NCBI RefSeq assembly: GCF_010915725.1
Contig: NZ_JAAIJR010000031.1
Coordinates: forward strand, 1-49,981
Source of the DNA: Thiorhodococcus mannitoliphagus
GTDB taxonomy: Bacteria > Pseudomonadota > Gammaproteobacteria > Chromatiales > Chromatiaceae
Length of the DNA stretch: 49,981 nucleotides
Direction of reading: 5' to 3'
How positions within the stretch are numbered: position 1 is the first letter of the stretch; each line of letters begins with the position of its first letter. Of the stretch, positions 24,903 through 32,861 are shown one piece after another. A program made the position numbers and the translations under genes. Below the pieces are notes generated by a model. That model was not told where the DNA came from and did no database searches. It saw nothing but the letters and a program-made list of their open reading frames with translations.

Positions 24903-25799
24903 GTGGAGCAAGCGTTCGATCTCGACAACGACCAAGCGTATCTAGACTGGCGCGCCCGGAAGCTGGCCCTTCATCCAGCCGGGATCGAAGGTATCGCGGT
25001 CGAAATGAACAGCCTCGCGCAGCCAAGCGCGGCGGAGCTTGCGGCCGTGCGCCAACGCGTCGCCGCCTACAACGTGGCGCTCATACGCACGCGGCCAGCG
25101 AATGTCAGCCCGCAGTCCGTGATCCTGCTCGGGCGCGCCTTGAGCTTGATTCGGACCGACGCCAACCTGCTCGCGGACGCCCAGGCGGTCAGCTGGATCA
25201 CACCTGCGCCGCTTCGAACGGAAGACGGCGGCGCAACGACCACAAAGCGCGCCGACTTCATCCCCTACACCAGCAAGCCACTCAGCTGGCATACCGACGG
25301 TTACTACAACGCACCCCAGGAGCAAGTCTTGGCATGGACCCTCTTCTGCGTCAGGCCGGCACGCGCTGGCGGCATCAATTCACTGCTGGATCCAGAGATC
25401 GCCTACATCCGCTTGCGAGACGCCTCGCGGACCCACATTGAGGCCCTTACGCACCCCAAAGCGCTGCGGATCCCGGCCCATGAACAGGACGGCAAGATGC
25501 TGCGCCCCCTGAGCACCGGGCCGGTTTTTTCGATTCGCGAAGGCCACTTACACATGAGGTATTCGGCACGCGGCAAGAACGTGATCTGGCGCAGTACGAC
25601 GGAGACAGACGCGGCCCGAGACGCCTTAACTCAGTTGTTTTCGACCGGCGACGCCTTCACCTTGAATCACAGACTGGAGGCCGGCGAGGGGTTCGTTTCC
25701 AACAACGTGCTGCACAACAGATCGGCCTTTGCGGAAGCGCCAGGTGATGCGTCTCAACGTCTCCTTTATCGCGTGCGATACCTTGATCGGATCCAGTGA
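24903..25799 (+). CDS. TauD/TfdA-family Fe(II)/2-oxoglutarate dioxygenase
   Basis: The 298-residue product has the iron-binding HxD in SWHTDGYYNAP, a distal His in SNNVLHNRSAF, and a downstream Arg in LYRVRYLDRI that could bind 2-oxoglutarate. This is the facial-triad layout of the TauD family, whose members hydroxylate diverse small molecules. The start is taken as GTG at 24903 because AAGAG lies upstream and similarity begins after it; an ATG-initiated extension would run into the control region. It heads the five-gene rightward group. The substrate is unknown; the setting next to dsr hints at a sulfur compound or sulfur-related modification, which is inference. Confidence 0.8.
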   Translation: MEQAFDLDNDQAYLDWRARKLALHPAGIEGIAVEMNSLAQPSAAELAAVRQRVAAYNVALIRTRPANVSPQSVILLGRALSLIRTDANLLADAQAVSWITPAPLRTEDGGATTTKRADFIPYTSKPLSWHTDGYYNAPQEQVLAWTLFCVRPARAGGINSLLDPEIAYIRLRDASRTHIEALTHPKALRIPAHEQDGKMLRPLSTGPVFSIREGHLHMRYSARGKNVIWRSTTETDAARDALTQLFSTGDAFTLNHRLEAGEGFVSNNVLHNRSAFAEAPGDASQRLLYRVRYLDRIQ

Positions 25800-25947
25800 A
25801 GCGATCCCACACGCATGGGGCACGGGCACCATAGAGATCGCTTGGAGCAACCGAGTAAATGCGCAGCGCGCCGCCAAGCTGGTGCCAATCACCCCCCAGT
25901 CAGGTCGCGAACCATTATCAATAGACGAGGAGCGGTTAGGACAACCC

Positions 25948-26139
25948 ATGCTAAAGCTCAGTGAAATCCTTGTATCCCATCAGGACATAGAGTCCTTCGA
26001 CGAGCTCACCCCGCTGATACAGGACGTTGCCCGATCTGGAGAGCGTTTTTTCCGCATGGATGTCAAGCCGCCCTACCCGGACACACCGGAAGATTGGGAG
26101 GACCGACTTGAGGCCGTTTTCAGCGGACTCATTCGTTAA
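25948..26139 (+). CDS. Small acidic protein of unknown function (63 residues)
   Basis: I do not recognise this product. It starts at an ATG with an AGGA 7 bases upstream and ends 23 bases before the next gene. It is predicted helical, with an amphipathic N-terminal part (LSEILVSHQDIESFDELTPL) and a Pro-rich turn (PPYPDTPEDWEDR). There are no cysteines and no signal. An in-frame extension upstream to 25729 overlaps the TauD-type gene and looks non-coding. It is accepted because it fills the gap in a same-strand gene group with suitable spacing. Confidence 0.6.
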   Translation: MLKLSEILVSHQDIESFDELTPLIQDVARSGERFFRMDVKPPYPDTPEDWEDRLEAVFSGLIR

Positions 26140-26162
26140 GAGCAGTCCGAAGGCAGTCGCTT

Positions 26163-26882
26163 ATGAAGCAATTCGACCTACTCACCGCGCATCTTCCAGA
26201 TACCGCAGCCGATTCGGTGCGTGCCTATGGAATCGAAACGGCGGCATTGGAGTCACATCTTCAAATCCTGAACGAGCACCTCGATGAGCTGAGACGGAGC
26301 GGCGGATCAGCGCACCGCCTCGCGGACCTGGAGTTGCAGATTGCGAGAACCCTCGTCAACCTCGAGCGCGGCGCCGAGGCCTGGCCTCTAGCAAGATCCG
26401 CGTTCGACCACTTCGTCGAGTGGAATCAATTTGAACTCGCCGCGGATGCCTGTGACGTCCTCTATCAGGCCGGCCAGCCAGAATCGCTCGCCGCGCTGGG
26501 CCAAGGAATCTGGCTGGCCGTCACCTGCCCGATCGACCCTGAACTCACGGTAGAGCTGCTCAATCACGTCATCGAAGACACCCCGGATGAATCGGACGGC
26601 GCCGCCGTTGCCGCGACCACGGCCCTCTTCCTTGCCGACGTTCGCGCCCAAGGCCGTCAGCGTGAAGATCTCATGTTCTTTGCGACCCAGCTTCTCGGCG
26701 TGGTTGCACGGCGTCACAGCAGCATCGATTCCGCTGACGAACTCGACGCTTGGATGGAGCGACTCGAGCTGAAAGAACCCGAGAAGTTCCTCGTGCGGCT
26801 GCGAAACGTCGTGGACGTCCTGGTGCAAGACAATTGGTGGTTCGACCGCGAGGCCCTCCAGGAGCAGCTGCCCCTCTCTTGA
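26163..26882 (+). CDS. Helical, TPR-like protein of unknown function
   Basis: The 239-residue, acidic, cytosolic product is almost wholly helical. The pattern of paired helices (HRLADLELQIARTLVNLERG; AWPLARSAFDHFVEWNQF; AADACDVLYQAGQPESL) resembles tetratricopeptide-type scaffolds, but I see no canonical TPR consensus. It contains a Trp-rich segment near the C-terminus (VQDNWWFDREALQ). It has two cysteines (DACDVL, VTCPID) and no CxxC. It lies 23 bases after the 63-residue gene and 48 bases before the Cas6-like gene. It may be an adaptor between its neighbours. Confidence 0.65.
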   Translation: MKQFDLLTAHLPDTAADSVRAYGIETAALESHLQILNEHLDELRRSGGSAHRLADLELQIARTLVNLERGAEAWPLARSAFDHFVEWNQFELAADACDVLYQAGQPESLAALGQGIWLAVTCPIDPELTVELLNHVIEDTPDESDGAAVAATTALFLADVRAQGRQREDLMFFATQLLGVVARRHSSIDSADELDAWMERLELKEPEKFLVRLRNVVDVLVQDNWWFDREALQEQLPLS

Positions 26883-26930
26883 TCGGAACCTCTTGATAGG
26901 ACCGAGCGCAACCTGCAGGCTGAAGTTAGG

Positions 26931-27626
26931 ATGTTTTGGAACGAAGACGACACGACAGAGGATACAGGAAGCCAGGAGGATGTCGTCGATATCCTCTTTG
27001 CGATCGACTGCAAGCGCATCCCCGTCGATCACGCCTACCTGCTCTCCAATGCCCTCCAATCCGTGATGCCCTGGATTGCTCAAGAGCCTCTCGCCGGCAT
27101 CCACAGCATCCACGTGGCCGGATCTCAAAACGGCTGGGAACGGCCGGAGCATGGGCCAGAGTCGCTGCTCATGGTCTCCCGCCGAACCAAGCTCACCATT
27201 CGCGTCCCCAGGACCCACGCCGACGCGCTGCTGGCCTCGCTACCAGGCACCCAGCTCGAAATCGCCGGCAACCCCATCACGCTCGGCGTGGGTAAGACGC
27301 GCACCTTGAGTACAGAGACGACCATTTTCGCCCGGTACGTCGCCACCGGCGGCACCCCCGAAGAGATCCCCGAAGCAGCCTTTCTCGAGACTGCGGCGCA
27401 GACCCTAGCGAAGATGAACATCAAGATCCGTAAGGCACTCTGCGGCAAGAGCCTGACCCTTCAAGGTCCCGACGGCCCCATTCACACCCGCAGTCTAATG
27501 CTCTCTGGCCTGACCAAGGACGAGTCCATCCGGCTGCAACAGCTCGGGCTTGGCCCACACCGCCTGATGGGCTGCGGTATCTTCATCCCGCACAAAGGCA
27601 TTGATCCGGTCAAGAAGGACGCCTAG
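26931..27626 (+). CDS. Cas6-like RNA endonuclease family protein, orphan
   Basis: The 231-residue product resembles Cas6 of the type I-MYXAN (Cmx6) group: two RRM-like halves, with the second ending in the glycine-rich loop GLGPHRLMGCGIFIPHKG. The segment RRTKLTIRVPRTHADALLA and the SGLTKDESIRLQQLGL region also fit. Cas6 proteins cut CRISPR precursor RNA, but no other cas gene and no CRISPR repeats occur in the window. It lies between the helical protein and the cysteine-less DsrC. It may therefore process another RNA or have lost cleavage. A weak ribosome site precedes the ATG. Confidence 0.7.
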   Translation: MFWNEDDTTEDTGSQEDVVDILFAIDCKRIPVDHAYLLSNALQSVMPWIAQEPLAGIHSIHVAGSQNGWERPEHGPESLLMVSRRTKLTIRVPRTHADALLASLPGTQLEIAGNPITLGVGKTRTLSTETTIFARYVATGGTPEEIPEAAFLETAAQTLAKMNIKIRKALCGKSLTLQGPDGPIHTRSLMLSGLTKDESIRLQQLGLGPHRLMGCGIFIPHKGIDPVKKDA

Positions 27627-27767
27627 CCGTCAGAGCCTTGACCGCTGGAACGACTGCGTGACGAATCCATCATAAAATCATAAAATTCCAGGGTTTGAAC
27701 CAACCGATGAACCCGTCGGCCGAATCACCGGCCGCGATGACTTCATGATGAATCGAGGAGCACGACC

Positions 27768-28106
27768 ATGGCCATCGAAGTAAATGGCAAAACCATCGCA
27801 ACAACCGAAGCCGGTTATCTGGAAAACCACCTGGACTGGGACGAGGACATCGGACGCAAGCTCGCCGAGATCGAGGGGATCGAGCTGACCGACAAGCACT
27901 GGGACGTGATCAATTACCTGCGTGACGAGTACATCAACAACAGTCAAAACCAGCCGATGGAGCGCGTCGTCCTGAAGGACATGGGCAAGCTCTGGGGCAG
28001 CAAGCCAAGCAGCAAAGACCTCTATCAGCTCTTCCCCTTGGCCCCGACCAAACAGGGCACCAAGATCGCTGGTCTACCCGCCGTAAGACGCAAAGGCGGT
28101 TACTAA
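27768..28106 (+). CDS. DsrC-family protein lacking both redox cysteines (RspA-type)
   Basis: The 112-residue product has the DsrC fold throughout (MAIEVNGKTIATTEAGYL; LTDKHWDVINYLRDEY) and exactly the length of DsrC. Its end reads KQGTKIAGLPAVRRKGGY, so both positions of the DsrC cysteines (100 and 111) are replaced. Members of the family without these cysteines have been named RspA and are proposed to be regulators, possibly through the helix-turn-helix-like part of the fold. AGGAG lies 7 bases before the ATG. A 141-base gap with AT-rich ATCATAAAATCATAAAAT suggests its own promoter. Confidence 0.88.
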   Translation: MAIEVNGKTIATTEAGYLENHLDWDEDIGRKLAEIEGIELTDKHWDVINYLRDEYINNSQNQPMERVVLKDMGKLWGSKPSSKDLYQLFPLAPTKQGTKIAGLPAVRRKGGY

Positions 28107-28129
28107 GGGACGCTGCGGAACCTTCCAGC

Positions 28130-28157
28130 AAAAAGCCGGCGATTCGCCGGCTTTTTT
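28130..28157. terminator. Bidirectional terminator
   Basis: AAAAAGCCGGCGATTCGCCGGCTTTTTT is a near-perfect hairpin with A-run and T-run on its flanks. It ends the RspA-type transcript on the plus strand and can also end the converging sufS transcript. Confidence 0.9.
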
Positions 28158-28242
28158 GTGTCCGAACTCAGACTTTCAGCGCCACCGCGCCTCGCCTTTT
28201 CTTCAAGACTGTCCCAATGGCCTCAGCTCGGGCGCGCCTCGC

Positions 28243-30045
28243 TCAGCCCACGTACTGGCGCGCCAACTGACGCAGCCGCTGGATCATGGAAGCAAGCCCG
28301 TTGCGTCTCGACATACTGAGATGCTGATCCAGCCCGATGCGCCCTAAAAAGGCCTCCGCGTCGAACCCGAGAATCGCAGCGGCGCTCTGCCCAGAATAGA
28401 GCTGCTGAAGCAAGGCGATCAAACCGCGAACGATATTGGCGTCGCTGTCGGCCAGGAACTCGATCACGTCCTCGGTCCCCGGCTTGAGTCGCGCGGCGAT
28501 ATGCACCGTACTCTGACAGCCGCTGACAGAATTCGCACCCGTCTTGAGGGACTCGGGCATCGGCGGCAGCTTGTCACCCAGATCGATGATGTGCTGATGA
28601 CGCATCGGCCAATCCGGCAAGAACTCGAGCAACTCAGCGATCTCGTCGGCGGCGGCCTCCGGAGACGCGGCCGCGGCAGACGGATAAGAAACCTCTTGAG
28701 CGTCGGAACCCGAGGCCGCTGAGCCGGGCACCTCGGACGGTGCAATCCTCGACACCGACGCGGGCCCACGCTTGCGGACCGCACTGACGATGCCGAGCAG
28801 CGCATCCGCCAAGCGGTCGACATCCTCGCGCCCGTTGTAGATGCCCATCGAGGCCCGCGCCGTCGAGCTGACCCCCATGCGATCCATGAGCGGCTGACAA
28901 CAGTGATGCCCGGTGCGGATACAGACCCCCTGCAGATCCAGTTGCGTGCCGACATCCAGGGTGGCGACCGGCGGATCGCGCATGACCCAAGAGATCACGC
29001 TGCTCTTTGCGTGCGCCGTCCCCTTGATCTCCAGCCCCGGGATCTGCTCCAACCGCTCCGTCGCATAGCCCAGCAGTGCTTGCTCATGAGCACTGACCCC
29101 ATCGAACCCGATGCCGTCGATCCAACCGATCGCCGCCCCGAGGCCAACCGCACCCGAGATGTTCGGCGTGCCCGCCTCGAACTTGCTTGGAATCGCCGCG
29201 TAGGTCGTCTTGGCGAAAGTGACCTGCTCGATCATATCGCCGCCCCCTTGGTACGGCGGCATGCTGTCGAGCAGGTGACGCTTGGCGTAGAGCACCCCGA
29301 TGCCGGTCGGCCCGTAGAGCTTATGCCCAGAAAAGGCATAGAAATCAGCGTCGAGTTCACGGACGTCGGTCCGACCATGGGCGACCCATTGGGCGCCGTC
29401 GATCAACACCAAGGCTCCGGCATCATGCGCCGCGGCGATCATCTCGCGCACTGGATTGATGGTGCCCAGGGCGTTGGAGACATGATTCACCGCGACGATG
29501 CGCGTTCGCGCCGAAAGCAGCGCCCTGTAGGCATCCAAGTCCAACTCGCCCGCGTCGTTCATCGGAACGACCTTGATGCGGGCGCCCGTGGCCTCGGCCG
29601 CCAACTGCCAGGGAACGATATTGGAGTGATGCTCTAGCACCGAGAGGATGATCTCGTCGCCAGACTTCAGATTTGCCCGCCCCCAGCTCGCGGCCACTAG
29701 ATTGATGGACTCAGTGGTCCCACGGGTAAAGATGCACTCCGCCGGCTCAGCCGCGTTGAGCAAGCGCGCCACACTAGCCCGCGCCTCCTCGTACAAGCGC
29801 GTGGCGGTCTGCGAGAGCTGATAGACACCGCGATGGATGTTGGCGTGATGCAGGCGATGATAGTCACTCACCGCCTGGATGACCGTCAGTGGCTGTTGGG
29901 TACTGGCTGCGCTATCGAGATAGGCAAGAGGATACCCGTGGGCGCGCGTCTGCAAAACCGGGAACTGAGCACGGATCTCAGCCGCCGAGAACGCATCCTG
30001 GGCCGATGTCGCAAGAGACGAAGAGACTGTCATGGGAGATATCAT
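28243..30045 (-). CDS. SufS-SufE fusion: cysteine desulfurase with sulfur acceptor domain
   Basis: The 600-residue product joins two enzymes that are usually separate. Residues about 20-425 are a group II cysteine desulfurase, with the PLP Lys in FSGHKLYGPTGIG and the active Cys region RTGHHCCQPLM. After an Ala/Ser-rich linker (PGSAASGSDAQEVSYPSA), residues about 460-600 are a SufE domain with the acceptor Cys in SVSGCQSTVH. Together they take sulfur from cysteine and hold it as persulfide for iron-sulfur cluster assembly. No sufBCD genes are adjacent. The start may be 30045 or 30033. Fusion should make sulfur transfer intramolecular. Confidence 0.92.
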   Translation of the reverse strand: MISPMTVSSSLATSAQDAFSAAEIRAQFPVLQTRAHGYPLAYLDSAASTQQPLTVIQAVSDYHRLHHANIHRGVYQLSQTATRLYEEARASVARLLNAAEPAECIFTRGTTESINLVAASWGRANLKSGDEIILSVLEHHSNIVPWQLAAEATGARIKVVPMNDAGELDLDAYRALLSARTRIVAVNHVSNALGTINPVREMIAAAHDAGALVLIDGAQWVAHGRTDVRELDADFYAFSGHKLYGPTGIGVLYAKRHLLDSMPPYQGGGDMIEQVTFAKTTYAAIPSKFEAGTPNISGAVGLGAAIGWIDGIGFDGVSAHEQALLGYATERLEQIPGLEIKGTAHAKSSVISWVMRDPPVATLDVGTQLDLQGVCIRTGHHCCQPLMDRMGVSSTARASMGIYNGREDVDRLADALLGIVSAVRKRGPASVSRIAPSEVPGSAASGSDAQEVSYPSAAAASPEAAADEIAELLEFLPDWPMRHQHIIDLGDKLPPMPESLKTGANSVSGCQSTVHIAARLKPGTEDVIEFLADSDANIVRGLIALLQQLYSGQSAAAILGFDAEAFLGRIGLDQHLSMSRRNGLASMIQRLRQLARQYVG

Positions 30046-30255
30046 CCAACCGGAATCTAGAAAATCAAGTGCGGAAAGCGATGACCCCAGTATGACAGTT
30101 GGTCAATATGAGCGGAAGCGGATTGCCGACAGAACCATCGACCACTCCAGCAGCTGATCCCCGACCAGCACGCCCCAAGACGCCGCTACAAGCATCCGGC
30201 GCGCTTAGGAATGATCGCGCACGCGGCAAGCAAGCTGAATACCTGAGCGCAGAAA

Positions 30256-30287
30256 CGAAAAACGGCGACCAAATCTGGTCGCCGTTC
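30256..30287 (-). terminator. Duplicated tRNA-Gly terminator
   Basis: CGGCGACCA/TGGTCGCCG arms with a 4-base loop are followed on the minus strand by a T-run. It matches the terminator at 34172-34203, with differences only in the loop. Confidence 0.8.
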
Positions 30288-30294
30288 TTGAATT

Positions 30295-30339
<45 letters not shown>

Positions 30340-30550
30340 AGCGCCTGCATCCCCAGGGAACACAGAAAAACTCAACTAAAACGGTAGTTTAGCGCCCTCC
30401 AAGGTTGCGGTCTATGGTGGATTTGCGAGCCAAGCCGAGGATGCAGGTAACTCAGGATGTACCTCGCCGAGTACCCCATCAGTACCCTCTAGTGTTCCTC
30501 CCTCCCCTGCAAGCCGCACGTTTACGGGGTTTCACACAACCTGGTGGAGG

Positions 30551-30820
30551 TTGTGCTCAGGGCAATCGAGCACTCTGAACCCAAAAACGCGTCCGCTGGG
30601 CGTCCATTGCGTTTTCGTAAGGAGCCAGCCGACGCCGACGCTGACCAAAGCCGCCGCCCTGCTCCCACTGTGCCTTGATAAACTGTCGGTATCAGCACTC
30701 GCCGGCAAGGTGCCAGACGCCAAGATCGGCAAGCAATGGATATCCGTGCAGAACAACGTGCTCGAGTACATCCGCTCGCAGTACCACTCGCCCACGGTAA
30801 CCAAGATGCAAGATCCGTGA
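30551..30820 (+). pseudogene. Excisionase-like helix-turn-helix fragment
   Basis: The region reading LTKAAALLPLCLDKLSVSAL, then GKVPDAKIGKQW and NVLEYIRSQYH, looks like a HTH_17/AlpA-type domain (TVKEAAxLL..., PGxKIGxxWR..., LxxYLRSQ). The Arg-rich and Tyr positions of the turn are changed, and the N-terminal part has no credible start, so I treat it as decayed. Such proteins are excisionases or small regulators in islands. It ends 16 bases before the exonuclease gene, with which it may once have formed a unit. Confidence 0.45.
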
Positions 30821-31274
30821 GATCAACAGTAGCAAGATGTATCTGTTCGTCGACACTGAAACAACCGGCCTGAGCAAACGCAACGACCACATCGTTCAAG
30901 TTGCTTGGATATTGGCGCACGACCAAGGCACACGCTCCGAGCAGGCAAGTTTCATCATCCAGCCAAGCGGCTATTCCATCCCTCTGCAAGCGACGCTTAT
31001 CCACGGCATCAGTACGGAGCGCGCACGGCGAGAAGGCATCCCGCTGGTTTCAGCACTGGGTGCTCTGTCAAAAGCGGCTAGCCAGGCAAGTGTCGTTGTT
31101 GCTCATAACCTGAGCTTCGATCTTGGGATGCTGGAGTCGAGCTACAACAGAGCGGGGCTTCCGTATCCCCTCGGCAGACACGCTCAGGTATGCACCATGA
31201 AGAGTTCTACTACATGGTGTGCCCTACCGTATTACACAGGTCGAAGCGGATATAAGTGGCCTAAGCTCATTGAG

Positions 31275-31334
31275 CTACATGATCAGGACACGCAGGTTGG
31301 AGCGCGGCATATTGGCGTCGAGGAGAAAGCGCAT
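31275..31334 (-). pseudogene. DUF5615 (PIN-like) toxin, first 19 codons only
   Basis: MRFLLDANMPRSNLRVLIM is followed by a stop. The MRFLLDANxPRS start is the typical beginning of DUF5615 PIN-like proteins, which are encoded right after DUF433 genes. Its ATG overlaps the DUF433 stop codon by one base (TGATG). The remaining about 90 codons are lost at the junction with the exonuclease fragment. Confidence 0.7.
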
Positions 31335-31567
31335 CAGGCCACGCGCGGCAGCGAGTGGAAGGACTCCTGCGCAATCAGATCATTCGCGAAATTCAGCGCG
31401 GCCTGGATATCCCCGGCCGTCACGCCATATTCCTCCTCGATCTCGTGCATGCTCATGCCACCCGCCAGGCTGCCGAGGATGATGGCGACGGGGACGCGGG
31501 TATCGCGGATCACGGGCTTGCCGTGGCAGATGCCGGGGTCGATCTGGATGCGCTCGTTCAGATTCAT
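31334..31567 (-). CDS. DUF433 protein, probable antitoxin
   Basis: The 77-residue product (IDPGICHGKPVIRDTRVPVA, then SMHEIEEEYGVTAGDIQAAL) is a complete DUF433 domain with the winged-helix pattern of VapB-like antitoxins. These usually pair with DUF5615 PIN-like toxins. Here only the first codons of the toxin remain, so the antitoxin stands alone. The ATG at 31567 is where family similarity starts. Confidence 0.85.
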   Translation of the reverse strand: MNLNERIQIDPGICHGKPVIRDTRVPVAIILGSLAGGMSMHEIEEEYGVTAGDIQAALNFANDLIAQESFHSLPRVA

Positions 31568-31676
31568 GTTGCTTCTCGAAGGGTTGCGTGGTCGGTGGTG
31601 CTGAAGCGGATGATAGCCGACTTTGGGCATTTGACTTCTTGGGCAAGGTGCCTGGTCGGCGGCGGCGGATGGCGGC

Positions 31677-32076
31677 TCATCGCAACAATGCCTCCGCCAG
31701 AATCCCTTTCAACTGATCGCGCAGCTCGGCGGCGGTCTGTTCGTCATGCTCCAGCCGGGCCAGCAGTTCCTCCGGGTCGCCGTGGTCGTCCGCGACGGTG
31801 TGTGGGTTCTTGCAGTCGAGGTTGTAGTTGCGGGCCTTGATCTCGTCGAGAGTGACCTTCCAGGCGACCTCGGTCTGCTCGCGCCCCGCGCGCTCGGGTC
31901 CGCCCCACCAGTCGACGCAGCCTTGCAGGTGCTCGACCCGGATCGGCCGGGTCTGGAGTACGCCTTCTGCCCGGCCGGGACAGGGTGCTCGTAGAACCAG
32001 GCCTCCTGGGTCGCCTCACCCTTCTCGAAGAACAGCAGATTGGTGCCGATGCTGGCATAGGGTTTGAAGACGCTGC
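31677..32076 (-). pseudogene. HsdM type I methyltransferase, C-terminal fragment
   Basis: The first part reads SSVFKPYASIGTNLLFFEKG and ATQEAWFYEHPVPAGQKAYS, the segment of HsdM that follows the NPPF domain. Missing one base near 31955 shifts the frame; beyond it another frame continues with PIRVEHLQGCVDWWGGPERA to the end ILAEALLR. The fragment adjoins the MITE-like copy at 32077. A 4-base ATGA overlap at its stop codon is where hsdS would begin, but no hsdS follows. Confidence 0.85.
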
Positions 32077-32198
32077 TCACCACCTATCGGTTTTATGTAG
32101 CCAGGGCTTCCAGCCCTGGCAAACCAGGCCAGGATGGCCTGGCTACGAAGGCTTGGAGCGGCTGTTCCGGTTGATTTCGGGAAACCGATAGGTGTTGA
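32077..32198. repeat. MITE-like element, family A, copy 2, inside hsdM
   Basis: This is a 122-bp unit nearly identical to the one at 1975-2096 (differences at a few positions) in the opposite orientation, with terminal repeats TCACCACCTATCGGTTT and its partner. It lies exactly between two halves of hsdM and replaces the about 170 codons of its catalytic core. Confidence 0.9.
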
Positions 32199-32765
32199 GG
32201 GGTCGAGCAGGATCTCGCCCGGCTGGGGGTCGATGCGCTCGGCCATGAAGGCGGTGATGGCGCGCGGGGTGTAATACTCGCCCGCGTTGCCGGCGCTTTG
32301 CAGGTCATTGAGCAGTTGCTCGTAGATGTCACCGAAATGCCGGCGGGAGGCCAGATCGTTGAAGTCGACCGCGCTGATCCGGTTGATGACCTGGCGCATG
32401 AGCTGGCCGGACTTCATGTAGTTGTAGGCGTCCTCGAAGACAGCGCGCACCACGCGGGCGCGGTTGGCTGTGGCGCCCAACGCCGGAAGTCCCTTGAGGG
32501 CGGGAAAGAGGTCGTCGTTGATGAAGCCCAGCAGGTCCTCACCGGTGAGCCCCTCGGGATCGGCGGCCCAGTTACGCCATTGCAGACGGGCCGGGATGGG
32601 CGAGCGGTAGCCCTCGCGCAGCAGCTCCAGCTCCTGATCCTGGTCGACGATGATCTTGAGGAAGAACATCCAGCAGAGCTGGGAGAGGCGCTGGGCGTCG
32701 CCGTCGACGCCGACATCCTGGCGCAGGATGTCCTGGATGGATTTGACGGTGGTTCTGACAGACAT
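32199..32765 (-). pseudogene. HsdM type I methyltransferase, N-terminal fragment
   Basis: The product begins MSVRTTVKSIQDILRQDVGV and contains the HsdM N-terminal helical domain (LSQLCWMFFLKIIVDQDQEL) and AGEYYTPRAITAFMAERIDP. It then reaches LLDP, where family members continue with the SAM-binding ACGTGGFL. At that point the MITE-like repeat begins. The methyltransferase cannot work without the SAM and NPPF motifs. It and the C-terminal piece are one former gene. Confidence 0.9.
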
Positions 32766-32801
32766 GAGACGTGTCGCTGCGATAGACGGTTTCAGTGGTG
32801 C

Positions 32802-32861
32802 TCACGCCAAGGCGCCAAGACACCAAGAGCAAAGAAAGAAAATCTTGGCGTCTTGGCGTGA
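32802..32861. repeat. Inverted repeat upstream of hsdM remnant
   Basis: TCACGCCAAGGCGCCAAGA and TCTTGGCGTCTTGGCGTGA pair at 18 of 19 positions around a 22-base A-rich loop. CCAAGGCGCCAAGA-type repeats are common between genes in many genomes. The surrounding stretch 32766-33039 has no ORF I would support. Confidence 0.6.

Larger units (their letters stand above)
30837..31604 (+). pseudogene. DnaQ-like 3'-5' exonuclease, truncated with foreign tail
   Basis: The first about 148 residues are an RNase H-fold exonuclease, with motif I (MYLFVDTETTGLS), motif II (VVAHNLSFDLGMLESSY) and KWPKLIELHD before motif III. The final part with the catalytic HDALxD motif is missing. From about 31280 the frame runs on as the antisense of a DUF5615 fragment and DUF433 gene, giving a nonsense tail up to 31604. 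The break shows a recombination or deletion. The exonuclease should be inactive, as its last metal-binding Asp and His are absent. Confidence 0.75.

Noticed and set aside
26931-27626. A CRISPR-Cas locus around the Cas6-like gene
   Set aside because: I looked for regularly spaced direct repeats and cas neighbours across 24-35 kb and saw none. The gene is therefore listed as an orphan.
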